A stretch of 64,000 nucleotides of DNA from Ophioceras dolichostomum (Eukaryota; Ascomycota; Sordariomycetes; Magnaporthales; Ophioceraceae). The stretch lies in NCBI GenBank assembly GCA_003049485.1, contig PYST01000012.1, positions 178,434 through 242,433 on the forward strand, read 5' to 3'. Positions 9,402-19,693 of this stretch are shown here, in pieces; positions within the stretch are counted from its first letter, which is position 1; every line of letters begins with the position of its first letter. The translations under genes were made by a program, and so were the position numbers. The notes below the pieces were generated by a model. The model ran no database searches. It worked only from the letters and a program-made list of their open reading frames with translations, and was not told the origin of the DNA.

Positions 9402-12055
9402 ATGGCGGCAGCCACCCAATTGAGGGCGTTGCTCGTCTCGTCGCTCCTCCTACTCTTCTTTGGCGCTGGTGCTATCGCAACAGAAGACGAGTTCATATTG
9501 AACAGCGAAATCGGCAGGCTGAACAACCAGAGCCTATTATGGGGACCGTACAGGCCAAACCTGTACTTCGGGATCCGCCCTCGCATCCCCAAGTCTCTGA
9601 TGACGGGTCTGATGTGGGCAAAGTTCGACAGCTATACGGAGGTCCAGAAGAGTGAGCACTCCGGGCAAACCCTGTTCCCAACCTCGACTACCATAGGTCG
9701 CTTTCAAGTTACAGTCGAAGCTAACCAGAAATGTCCTAGGTCTACGGTATACCTGCGAACAAAATGAGGGCATGGCGGGCTACGGCTGGGAGGAATACGA
9801 CACTAGAAAGGGCGGTGTCCAGTCGATCCACGACGCCGAGAACCAGGTCGACATCACGACATCCTTCGTCAAGATCCCCGGTGGTAACCACGGTGGCAGC
9901 TGGGCGGCGAGAATCAGAGGCGATCTCCGGCCCGATGCGCCCACCAACCTTAAGATCGGGCTGTTCTTCTACATATCGCAGGAGGGGCTGGGCGGGAGTC
10001 TCGAGACGGATGGCACGGGCGACAAGAACGGCTTTCCGGATGACGTCGTCTTCAAGGGCTCCTCGGATGAGCTGGGTGACTACAAGATCGTTGTGACCAA
10101 GGGCAAGGGCGAGCATCCCCATGGTGACCCGGATCTTATGAAGCTGCGGGACCTCGAGAAGACTATCGTGCAATCCTTGGTGCTCCCTGAGGAGTTCCTT
10201 TGGCAGGCTAAACCCGTCGTATTCCGCCAGCTTAAGGAGCATGTCGACCAGGTCTCAGCCGAGTTCGACGAGAACTCGCCGCCCCCGCCCTGGGATGTCT
10301 ACACCTTCCCGCACAAGCCCGGCGGCGGTAACGTGCACATCGTGCAGAAGGTTTTCGAAGGCTCTTTCGAATTCGACGTCATCTTCAACAGCGCCTCCTC
10401 GGGGAAGGAACTCACGAGCGCTGATGTGACTCGCGAGATCAAGACCACTACCGAGGCTTTCGGCGAGCGCTTCTCCAGTATCTTCCACCTAAAGGCCCCT
10501 TTCACGGCCGACAAGTACAAGAAGTTCGGTCGCAGCATGTTCTCCAATCTCATCGGCGGTATCGGCTATTTCTACGGCCACTCCGTGGTCGACCGTTCGT
10601 ACGCTCCCGAGTACGACGAGGAGAATGAGGGTTTCTGGGAGGAGACGGCCGAGGCGCGGGCGCGCAAGCAGGAGAAGGTCGAGGGCCCCAGCGAGTTGTT
10701 CACCAGCATCCCGTCGCGCCCCTTCTTCCCCCGCGGTTTCCTATGGGACGAGGGCTTCCACCTTCTCCCCATCGCGGATTGGGATATGGATCTGACTCTC
10801 GAGATCGTCAAGAGTTGGTTCAACCTCATGGATGAGGACGGCTGGATCGGCCGGGAGCAGATCCTCGGCCCGGAAGCCCGCAGCAAGGTCCCGGAGGAGT
10901 TCCAGGTCCAGTACCCGCACTACGCGAACCCGCCGACGCTCTTCTTCATTGTCGAGACCTTCGTCGAGCGGCTGCGCAAGTCCAACGGCACCCTCCCAGC
11001 GGAGAGGGAGCAGATGTCGCAAGGCGTCTCGCTGGCTAACGCCCACGTCGAGAACCCCACCGTCGGCGCCGAATTCCTGCGCAACCTGTACCCGCTCCTC
11101 CGGCGGCAGTACAACTGGTTCCGCAAGACGCAGTCCGGCGAGATCAAGATGTACGACCGCGAAGCATTCTCGTCCAAGGAGGCTTACCGCTGGCGCGGCC
11201 GCACCGAGATGCACGTCCTCACGAGCGGGCTGGACGACTACCCGCGACCGCAGCCCCCCCACCCGGGCGAGCTGCACGTCGACCTGATGTCGTGGATGGG
11301 CCTCATGACCCGGTCGCTGGTCAACATCGCCGACGCGCTGGGCATGCAGGAGGAGGTGGCCGAGCTGTCCAAGAATCTGGGCGCGCTGGAGCGCAACCTC
11401 GACGACCTGCATTGGTCCGAGGCGCAAGGGTGCTACTGCGACGCGACGATCGACGACTTCGAGGAGCACCTGCTCGTGTGCCACAAGGGCTACATCTCGC
11501 TGTTCCCGTTCCTGACGGGGCTCCTGAAGCCCGACAACCCCAAGCTGGGCAGGGTGCTGGACCTGCTCGGGGACGAGGAGGAGCTTTTTAGCCCGCACGG
11601 GATTCGCAGCCTGAGCAAGAAGGATGAGCTGTACGGCACGAATGAGAACTACTGGAGGAGTCCCGTGTGGATCAACATCAACTATCTCGCTCTTGTGCAA
11701 CTTCAGGTATGTCTTTTTGCTTTTTTCTTGACCCCTTTCTTTTTCAGATAAGATTTGAGAACCCAGTCAGCGCTGACATCTCTCTAATTCTTTGCTGTAG
11801 AACGTGGCCACCCAAGACGGCCCATACCAGGAACGCGCCAGGGACTTGTATACCCGGCTCCGAAAGAACCTGGTCGACACGGTGTTCAAGAGCTGGGAGG
11901 AGACAGGCTTCGCGTGGGAGCAGTACAACCCGGAGACCGGCGCGGGCCAGAGGACGCAGCACTTCACCGGCTGGACCAGCCTGGTGGTCAAGATCATGAC
12001 CATGGATGACTTGAGCGGGGGTAAGACTCGCGGTGGCGCAAAGGATGAGCTGTGA
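9402..12055 (+). CDS. Mannosyl-oligosaccharide glucosidase I (GH63), ending in KDEL
   Basis: Three exons, 9402-9651, 9740-11706 and 11801-12055; 823 residues. Glucosidase I removes the outermost glucose of Glc3Man9GlcNAc2 on new N-glycoproteins in the ER. Residues 8-25 form a hydrophobic signal or signal-anchor (LRALLVSSLLLLFFGAGA). GH63 landmarks follow: SLLWGPYRPNLYFGIRPR, CEQNEGMAGYGWEEYDTR, KIPGGNHGGSW and PRGFLWDEGFH. ELHVD (E594, D598) matches the spacing of the two carboxylates proposed as catalytic in yeast Cwh41. The first intron has a CTAACC branch site; the second splits LQ from NVATQDG. Unusually, the last four residues are KDEL, a luminal retrieval signal (see findings). Length is normal for the family. 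Confidence 0.94.
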
Positions 12056-12640
12056 TTGAGCATCGAGAGAAGGCTGAGATACACTAAAATTGATTTGGTG
12101 TGAGCTTTTTGCGCGAGCTTTGTTGCCTCGCGTGTGTATTACGTATAATATTAGAGTTCCATTTTTCTCTTGTGCCTGGTCAGGCAGGCAGGGCACGAAT
12201 GTCGGTGGTTTTTACATGCACGGAACGGGTGAAAATGGAATAGAGGAGAACTAAGGGGTTTCTGCGAGCTAGTACCGCGTAAAAGCGATGATTGGACCCG
12301 CGATAATATTATTCTAGTACATGCCACTACCCGTGAGAGTGAGAGCAGCCGGACGGACGATGATCGCGAATGCACCCGTTCGGTCAGACATCCTATCCAA
12401 AACCCAACCGCGCACTGAACCCACCGCCCCCTAAACCAGTAGCCGTCCGTAGGAGCCAAAACGCCGGAACCCGTTCCCCAACCCGGGGACAACCCTTTCC
12501 GCGACCCAAAATTCTGCGCCTACACCAGTAACGAATAGGAAGAAAATACAAGCTAAGATAACATTGTGGCGTGCCGCATAGGTAGAGCGATCCAACAAGC
12601 TAGCAAGCCAGTCAAATTCCGAATTGTTGAATCAACAGCC
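12056..12640. other. Convergent intergenic region
   Basis: 3' flanks of glucosidase I (plus) and GYP7 (minus). AT-richer around 12060-12170 (ATAATATTAG), consistent with 3' end formation. No gene seen. Confidence 0.55.
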
Positions 12641-15464
12641 TCACGATCGAGAGCCCCTATCAGCCCACCCGTCACCCTTCTGCGCAACCTCATTCCTCGG
12701 CAGGACCTCGACTTCCTTGCTGAGGAGCTTCCTCAGCTCGGGCGTGATGATCCTGTTAACCTGCTCCGGGGCCTTTCCACTTTTATCATTACCGTTATTG
12801 TTGCTGTTGCTGCTGCTGCGATTATGGCCGGCCGAGTTACCGGTATTGTTGTTGCTAGTTCCACCACCACCACCGACCACGCTATTCCTGCTGCCGAGGC
12901 GGCGGTGTCCCGGTGTCGACGCAGGCACTGGTGCTGGTGCTGGTGCTGGTGCTGATGAGGCCGGTGACGGCGCTGAAGGAGAAGTAGAGGTGGTACGGGA
13001 GATGAGGCGCGGGGCGGGGAAGTTGTGCTTCTTGTCGATGGCTTCGACGAGGCGCTGGAAGCGACGGAAGAGGGCCTCGGCGCGGATGAGTGTGGACTCC
13101 AGGTCGATAGTGCCGGAGAGCTCGTTCACTGTAGTTGGGCGGTTAGCATTTGATTTGTCAAAGGGGAGAGGGAGAGAGGTAGGAAGGAAGGTAAAGTTGA
13201 TGGGTAAGGGAGGGAGGGAACTTACTGTACTTCAGCACCTCATCGAAGTGCTTCAAGTGCGACATGATGACATCGCGGTGCTTGTCCAGTATGGCGAGCG
13301 CGATGAACAGGTGGAAGCTGCTGCTGAGGTAGTCCGTCCACAGGCCCTCCCACAGCCTCAGGACATCCATCCAGGCGAACTCGCGCTTGTACCAGACGAG
13401 CAGCATGCGGAAGAAGAAGAAGAAATTGGTGCTGTCGGCGGCCTGCAGGTGGGCGTAGAGCTTCGGGTCCATGAACTGCACCAGGTGGTCGAGCGTCAGC
13501 AGCTGGTGGCGCATGCCGGACTGGTCCCTGAGAAAGTTGCGCTCCATGCGGTCCATGAAGCGCTGGAAGCACCAGAAGGCCACGGCGTCGTCCTGCACGA
13601 CGGCGTAGATGGGCGCCAGCAGGTCCGACATGCCCTGGACGTAGCCCAGCTCCTTGTTGTACTCGTTGTAGGTCAGGAGGAGGTCCTTCAGCTGCTCCAT
13701 GTGCACGTTGGTGCCCGACGTGGCGAAGGGCGAGTCCGGGTCTGGGTGCGGGATGTTCTCGCCGGCGAATATGGGTACGTTACGGTCCGTCCGGTGGACG
13801 TCCTTCTCGATCCGGCCTCGCTGCTCGCGCCACCACTCGCCGATCTCGCCTTGCCCGCCGAGGTCGACGAGGCGCTCCCACCACGCGCCCTTCAGGCGGA
13901 CGTATCCGTCGCGCAGGGAGGCGATCTGCGCTCTCCTCTCGTCGGCCGTGCTGTACCAATCATAGACGCCCAGGAGGAAAAGCCAAGCCTCCTTGCGCAC
14001 GCCGTCTTCCGGGTCCAGCCCGCCGTGGAAAATGCGCTCCTTGACCTCGTCGATAGTGAAACTCAGCCTTCCAGTGCGCTGATCGAAGAAGCCATTCCAC
14101 TCCTTCAGCGTAACCGTCTTCCTCCGGTCCTCGAGCGACATGTTGCTGCTCCCCTCCAGCAGCTCGAACTCGCCGACATCGGTATCCTCGAGCTCCATGA
14201 CGTCACGGGCGGTCCATATGCGCTGATTGCGGTCGCGTTCAGACTGCTCGGCTATCCCCATTGCCCAGCGCGCCAAGTAGATGCGCGCGCTATCGAACTC
14301 CTCCTGGATGGTCTGCACCTCCGGATTGCGCAACAACCTGCGCACCTGAGGCGGCACGCGCGGGTTGTCCAGGGCGTCCTGGGCCGCCTGTCGCGTGAAC
14401 GTAGTCACCTTGCTGAACTTCTCCATGATATTCCACCCGGTCTCCTTGACGAACTTCATAAACGGGTCCATCCCGGCGTCGCCGGTTCCAGCGCCGGGGG
14501 CGGAGCTGGACGACGGACTCCCGAGACCGCCACGGCCCTGGAGCCCGCGGCTACTGTCCCGGCGCCCAATAGTGCTGGGCGACGACGTCGCGCCGGCCGT
14601 CAGCTTCCCGCCGAAGGCCTGGATGTCCTCGGTGCTCGGCTCGACCAGGTAGATGTTCGGCTCGGCGCCGCTGCGCTCGACACGGACGTAGCGCCGCAGC
14701 CAGCGGAGCACCTCGTCGCCGCCCCAGAACATCTGGCCGGACTCGCCGAAGGGGTCGAAGTTCTCGCGCATCAGCCGCTTCTTGCGCAGCACGGTGGACT
14801 GGCACTCGCTGTCGTGGAAGAACAGGGCCGGGAACGAGTCGCCCGCGCGCGAGTTGATGATGACGGACCCGAACCACCAGCCCAGGCTCGGGGGGCGCAC
14901 GAGCAGGCTGTAGATGGCGGACACGGGCACGGCGAAGGCGTAGGGCCCCACGGAGCCGCGGTGCGTCGTCACCGTCGGCGGCGGCGGCACGAGAAACGAC
15001 TGCCTGGGCGGCGAGTCGCCCTCGCACAGGTCTACCTTCACGTAGATGCTGGCCGAGTCGCCGAGCGAGGCCTCCGGGACCCACGCCAGGAGGAGGTCCG
15101 ACGACGACGCCGTGGACGAGGAGGACGTAGGTCGGTCATCGTTGCCGCGCGCCGGTTTCTGCTGCAAGAGCGCGATGTAGCCCGGGATGTTGTCCTTCGC
15201 GGACGGCGTTGGGTGGATGTAGACCTTGCTCTTGGAGAAAAGCAGCTTCACGCCCCGGCCGGTCTCGGTGTGGGTGATGGTGTTGTAATCACCCTCTTCA
15301 TCGTCGCTCATGGCGTAAAAGCTGCCGGATGGGGAGGGAGCCCGCGGTGGTTGTGTTTGCGGTTGCGGTTGCGGTTGCGGTTGCGTTGCCGCTGGTTGTG
15401 TTCGCTCTGATGATTGTGGTTGGGTCGGGTTGCTCCCCAAGGAAGGGTTGCCGTCTGAGGTCAT
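12641..15464 (-). CDS. GYP7: Rab GTPase-activating protein, TBC family (GYP7)
   Basis: Two exons, 15464-13226 and 13128-12641; 908 residues. The split codon TAC A/TG joins DEVLKY to MNELSGTIDLESTL. The N-terminal third is the Gyp7-type region (GVKLLFSKSKVYIHPTPSA; SLLVRPPSLGWWFGS). The TBC domain occupies about residues 485-760, with the arginine finger IEKDVHR (R558) and the glutamine finger YVQG (Q610). Gyp7 inactivates the vacuolar Rab Ypt7 and so limits vacuole and late-endosome fusion. A hexanucleotide repeat (15358-15384) encodes QPQPQP near the N-terminus. The start ATG has A at -3. The opposite strand has a very long open frame that I regard as a shadow. Confidence 0.93.
15350..15402. 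repeat. TTGCGG hexanucleotide repeat in GYP7
   Basis: About five tandem TTGCGG units on the plus strand; on the coding strand they give alternating Gln-Pro in a disordered N-terminal segment. Unit length is a multiple of three, so copy-number change keeps the frame. Confidence 0.8.
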
Positions 15465-16595
15465 AGTATTGGTGATGATGCAGTGATATGAGTCGAGGAG
15501 GTAACTCAATGGAGGTAGCACGGGAGGTAGCACGGGAGGAGGGTGGCGGGATTCGGAGAAAGGGATGATGGGATGGGAGGCGGTCACCGAGCAGAGGGCC
15601 GCAGGCTGTCCGACAGCGGGTTAGAGCAGTAACGGCCGCCAACCGTCCCTAGTCTGTGGATATCGAAGGGTATATGGTAGACATGCGCGGCGAGGATAGT
15701 AGAGTTGTAGCAGCGTAGGCGGTTTGAGATGAAGCCGAACCTGTAGGTAGAAGTGTGAAGCATGGGTACCTCAAAGGGAAACGGTTGGCCATGTGAGCAT
15801 TGTGTAAGTTGGCGTGAGGTGGTGTGGTCAAACGCCAGGAGCTGATGAGGCCTGGCTCCTCCCCGACCTACCCCGCCACACTGTTGGCAGGGGTGCTTAG
15901 GTACCGCCCCAAGCCTTGAGCGCACATTTTAGGCGGTCGTCCAGGTGCCTGTACTTCGTTGCAGCGTCATGGATGTGCCTGGAGCCTTCCGGAACGCACC
16001 TCCGAGCCAAGCCCCGACTGCGTCATCCGTCCACAAAGCAGAGACAAGCGGCAAACTGGTGCAAGTCGAGACCTTTGTCTCCATCGCCGCACACGCGTCA
16101 CTACTCTCAGGTGTCGTGTTTCGGTTGCGTGTATCCTTTTGATCCAGCCAATGTTAGTATGTACAGTTCATTTTCGTGCTGATGCCCAGAAATTCACGCT
16201 GAACTTGCTTCATACCCCTTGTCCACTGTTGTGATGTTCGCTCATCCCTATGCCTGTCCCGAGGACGCCTTGTCCAGGCTATGAGAATAGCGAATCGACA
16301 GCGTTCCCCGCTGTCCAACATTTCATCTTCATAAGCTCTTAGATTGTCTACTTCCTGAAGCACATCTTGATGCCGGTGAACTTCAGCGACTCTGAATAAT
16401 CGTCCCGCAAGTATTGATGTGTGCTTCTACATCCTGGTTCGGAATGAATACGGACCACCCTCGGTCTCCGGGGAAGGAGGAGGCAAGGAGGGGGGCAATA
16501 AACCAGTCAAGTTGGGTGTAAAAGTATTTATTCTTCGAAACTCGCTCCGGTCCGCTTAGCAACTTAGTCTCTTCAACCTCCCTATCCAAGCCGCG
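15465..16595. other. Intergenic region upstream of GYP7 / downstream of MSO1
   Basis: About 1.1 kb. It holds the GYP7 promoter and the MSO1 3' flank. Short open frames on both strands without motifs. No gene or RNA recognised. Confidence 0.55.
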
Positions 16596-17525
16596 TCATC
16601 TCATTCTTGGTCCCTGAGGCAGTCCTGCCCCTCTAGGGCCGCTCGGCAACCCCGGCCGTCCTCCGGATCTCCCACCGCCGCCTCCGCCTCCTGATCCCGC
16701 AAACTCCATCTCGTTCGTAGCCCACGGTGCATTCGCAGCCATGAACGGCTTGTCGCCGCCTCCTCCACCGCCATACCCGCCCGATGACGGACCGTCGTAC
16801 ATCCCGCCTGGCGCAAAGCGGTCTTCGTAGTTGCCACCACCACCTCCTCCACCGCCGTAGCCGCCGCTGCCCGGCGAGTTCTGCGGTGGCGGCTGGAACG
16901 GCCCCGCGTTGCCTGGACTCGTGGTCCTCGCACCGCCTCCGCCGCGGAGCAACCTGTTTCGTAAACGGTCCTGCGCCGACCCGCCGCCCGCAGCGCCCGG
17001 CGGTGTGCTGCTGCTGTTGCCGTACGCGGTCTGGTAGCTTCCTGCGCGCTGGCTAGGCAGCGGACGAGCCTGCACGTTGTCGTTGCCGTAACCCCCAGCG
17101 GCCGCGGCGGCATATGGGTTCGGCCGAACTCCTCCTTGCTGCATGTCCGCTCCACGCATCGGTGGTGGCTGACCCCGACCCTGTCTTAGCGACTGCTGGT
17201 CCTGGCGCCCACCTCCTGGGTTGTCCCACAGCGAGCTCAGCGCTCCGCCGCCGCCGCCACCGCCGCCTGGGCCGGCAGTCATGCCATATCGACTACCGAC
17301 GGTGGGTTGTGCGAAAACGGGCGCGGCGGGCGGCGGGGCCTTCGGGTCTGGAGGCAACCAGGGCGGGAACTGGCGGCCTTTCTCGGTGTAGTATGCGCGT
17401 AGGACGCGACAGACGTTAGTGTCGTCCGGGGTGTCGCCGTCCGCGTCGCCGCCTAGTAGGGTGCTGCGCAGATTCGAAATGCGCGACGATGTGGTCGAGA
17501 CGAGGTTAGAGTACCAGGACGACAT
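16596..17525 (-). CDS. Mso1-like Sec1-binding protein of the exocytic SNARE machinery
   Basis: Single exon of 309 residues, ATG at 17525 with A at -3. The N-terminal 60 residues match the Sec1-binding region of Mso1: WYSNLVSTTSSRISNLRSTL, GDADGDTPDDTNVCRVLRAY and KGRQFPPWLPPDP. In yeast Mso1 binds Sec1 and assists SNARE assembly during vesicle fusion at the plasma membrane. The remainder is a Gly/Pro/Asn-rich low-complexity tail with poly-Gly runs and repeated GGYGGGGGGG units, probably disordered and likely a condensate or adaptor tail. No splice sites are needed. The N-terminal identification is good; function of the tail is unknown. Confidence 0.82.
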   Translation of the reverse strand: MSSWYSNLVSTTSSRISNLRSTLLGGDADGDTPDDTNVCRVLRAYYTEKGRQFPPWLPPDPKAPPPAAPVFAQPTVGSRYGMTAGPGGGGGGGGALSSLWDNPGGGRQDQQSLRQGRGQPPPMRGADMQQGGVRPNPYAAAAAGGYGNDNVQARPLPSQRAGSYQTAYGNSSSTPPGAAGGGSAQDRLRNRLLRGGGGARTTSPGNAGPFQPPPQNSPGSGGYGGGGGGGGNYEDRFAPGGMYDGPSSGGYGGGGGGDKPFMAANAPWATNEMEFAGSGGGGGGGRSGGRPGLPSGPRGAGLPQGPRMR

Positions 17526-18169
17526 TGTCACTAGCGGCTCGATGCTGTGGCGATGTCGGTCGTGCGAGAGGAGTTTAGTGATATGGTGAAGACGGCCAAC
17601 GGTTGAATGTGCTTTTGAACGTGCCCCCCGGCTTGTTAGGCGGCGGGGTCTATCAGGTGATCAGCTTCTTCAAAGGACTTGCGATCAGTCCTACAGCTTT
17701 GTTTCGCAGAGATGCCTGGTGCTCTATCCTTGGATTTGTCGCCTCGCCTCGTAGTCGACCGATGTGGTTTTCCTTACGTCGAAGATTCGGGAAACCAATT
17801 GGTGAAAGGTGTTGTTTGAGTTGAGGGTCGCTCTTGGTCGTTGCTTGAATTTACTTGTTTCAAAACGAACATTCCAGCGGGGGAGCAACACCCGACAGGG
17901 AAAGCTTTCGGCCTGGACTTGCTGCGCCTGAGGCAACACCCATTGCTTCAATGCGCTCGCCGCCTTCCACTGATCCTGCACTACACGACTCCGAGCTCGT
18001 ACAGTGGAAAAATACCTTTTTTCGTAAGATGTATCCGAATCGAGCCAAGGATAATGCCGTCAATTAGGCGTTGGAAAGTCAAGCATCGACGACAGATGGC
18101 CCTCCGTGTAAGTTAGGTCGTGCAAGGCTGGCAGAAGAAATGAGCTGTACAAAAGTCTAGTCTATGAGT
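17526..18169. other. Intergenic, MSO1 promoter and MAK16 3' flank
   Basis: About 640 bases. Short overlapping frames only. No repeat, RNA gene or conserved motif seen. Confidence 0.55.
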
Positions 18170-19376
18170 CTAGAATGCCAGCAGCTTTTGCCTGGAGCCT
18201 TCTTCCGCCTCATTTTCGAGCTCGAGCTTCTTCCGCTTCGCAGCTATGCGGACAACACGTCCTCTCTTGCGCTTGTCACCAGCCGCAACGCCCTTACCCT
18301 TCTTGCTCTTCAATTTGCTGGCCTCTTCCTCATCACTCTCCTCATCCTCATCCTCGTCGTCGTCGTCGTCGTCGTCCGCATCGTCTTCACTGCCCAGCCA
18401 GTCCTCTATATCACCGAGCTCATCGTCGCTCTCCTCGAGATCACTGACGTACTCGACCTGACCATCAGCCTCCTCTTCCAGCTCAGATTCCTCTTCTTCC
18501 TCCTCCTCCTCTTCCTCCTCGATGGGGTTTCCGTCCTCATCGACCTCAATGCCCTTGTCCCTGTCTTTGTCACGGACACCCTGGCCCTCCCGCTCGAGGG
18601 CCTTGAGCACCTTCGCCCAAACGGCCTCGCTGACGTTAAGCGGCTGGTCTCCGTAGGCCCCCTGCCGCAGGCGCTCGATGAGCTCGCGCTCGATCGTCCG
18701 CTCGATCTTAGCGGCGGCCTCGGCCTTGCGCTCACGGGCCGCCTCCCGGTGCCTGATCTTGGGAGCAAGTTTCGGGACCAGCTTCTCGCCGAGACGCTCT
18801 TCCTCCGCCGCTATCCTTCGTGCGCGGATCGCAACTTGGGTCAACCGGGTAAGACGTTGCTTGGCCTAGAACGGCGTTGAAAAGGTCAAGAGTTAGTTCC
18901 TGTTGCTCTACGTCCATATTCACTAGCACGCAAGGTAAACTCTGTTGCAGCACAACTGACCTTATGTCTCTGGAACTTCGGGAAGTACATCAACTTCTCG
19001 TCTATCTGCGCGAGAGCCTTGGAGTAGTTGCTGGAGAGCTTGATGCGCTCCCATAGCTTGCTGGGGAGATGCGCCCGCTCGATGGTCTTGATGTACAGGT
19101 AAAGCACATCCTTCGTCGGATGCGATCTGACGGTGGCATAGCGCGAGTTCGCGAGCGGGCAGGACTGCCTGTTGCAGAATCCCGTGGAATTGTACTCGTT
19201 CCTGCAGAAGGACTGCTGCTTCGTAGTTCTAGATTTCAAGCTTGTGAGCGGCATGGTCCTGTCGACCTCAAGTCGAGCTAGACCGACAAACAATCCGCCT
19301 CGGAACGGACTTACGAGAGCTTGAAGGAGCAGAATTGCTGGTTAATAATGTTCCATATTATTTCGTCCGAAGCCAT
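18170..19376 (-). CDS. MAK16: MAK16, ribosome biogenesis factor (60S)
   Basis: Three exons, 19376-19315, 19228-18961 and 18865-18170; 341 residues, all phases consistent. The spliced N-terminus [20 protein letters not shown], then [20 protein letters not shown] and [20 protein letters not shown], is diagnostic of Mak16, a nucleolar protein needed for 66S pre-ribosome maturation. Paired cysteines in the N-terminal domain are intact. The C-terminal third is a long Glu/Asp-rich stretch followed by Lys/Arg-rich sequence ([18 protein letters not shown]), fitting nucleolar localisation. The acidic run comes from repetitive GAG/GAC codons. Divergent from MSS1 with 317 bases between starts. Confidence 0.95.
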
Positions 19377-19693
19377 CCTGGCGGCAAGACCCTTGCAAAG
19401 GCCAGGTTCGCGCAGTCGTTGAAGCTGAACGGTGAGGATTGTTCTAGCGATGGGGGAGGGGCAGGTTGCTCTTGGTAGAAAAAAGAAAAATCAATCCCAC
19501 CGGACCTTGAACAAAATTTTAGCGGGTCCGTAGAGCAATCAATGCTCTATGATTGGCCGCAAGGCATTAGGAATTTTTCCAACCAGGATCGCTTATTCTG
19601 AGGCATCATCATTGTTCGCTGATAAGCTCTCACTAACGCAGCACACCAGTAGGATTGCAAGAACTGGACAAACCTCCTTAAACGTCGAGGTCA
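19377..19693. promoter_or_regulatory. Shared divergent promoter of MAK16 and MSS1
   Basis: Only 317 bases separate the two start codons, so both promoters must lie here. The stretch is AT-richer than the flanking coding DNA. MAK16 serves ribosome assembly and MSS1 mitochondrial tRNA modification, so co-regulation of growth-related genes is plausible but not shown. Confidence 0.5.

Noticed and set aside
10741..11700. A 319-codon minus-strand frame opposite glucosidase I
   Set aside because: Antisense shadow of the conserved GH63 coding sequence; composition is typical of reverse-read GC-rich DNA.
12624..15410. A 928-codon open frame on the plus strand opposite GYP7
   Set aside because: It is antisense to a confident TBC-domain gene, is rich in Arg, Val and Leu as expected from reading GC-rich codons backwards, and has no domain.
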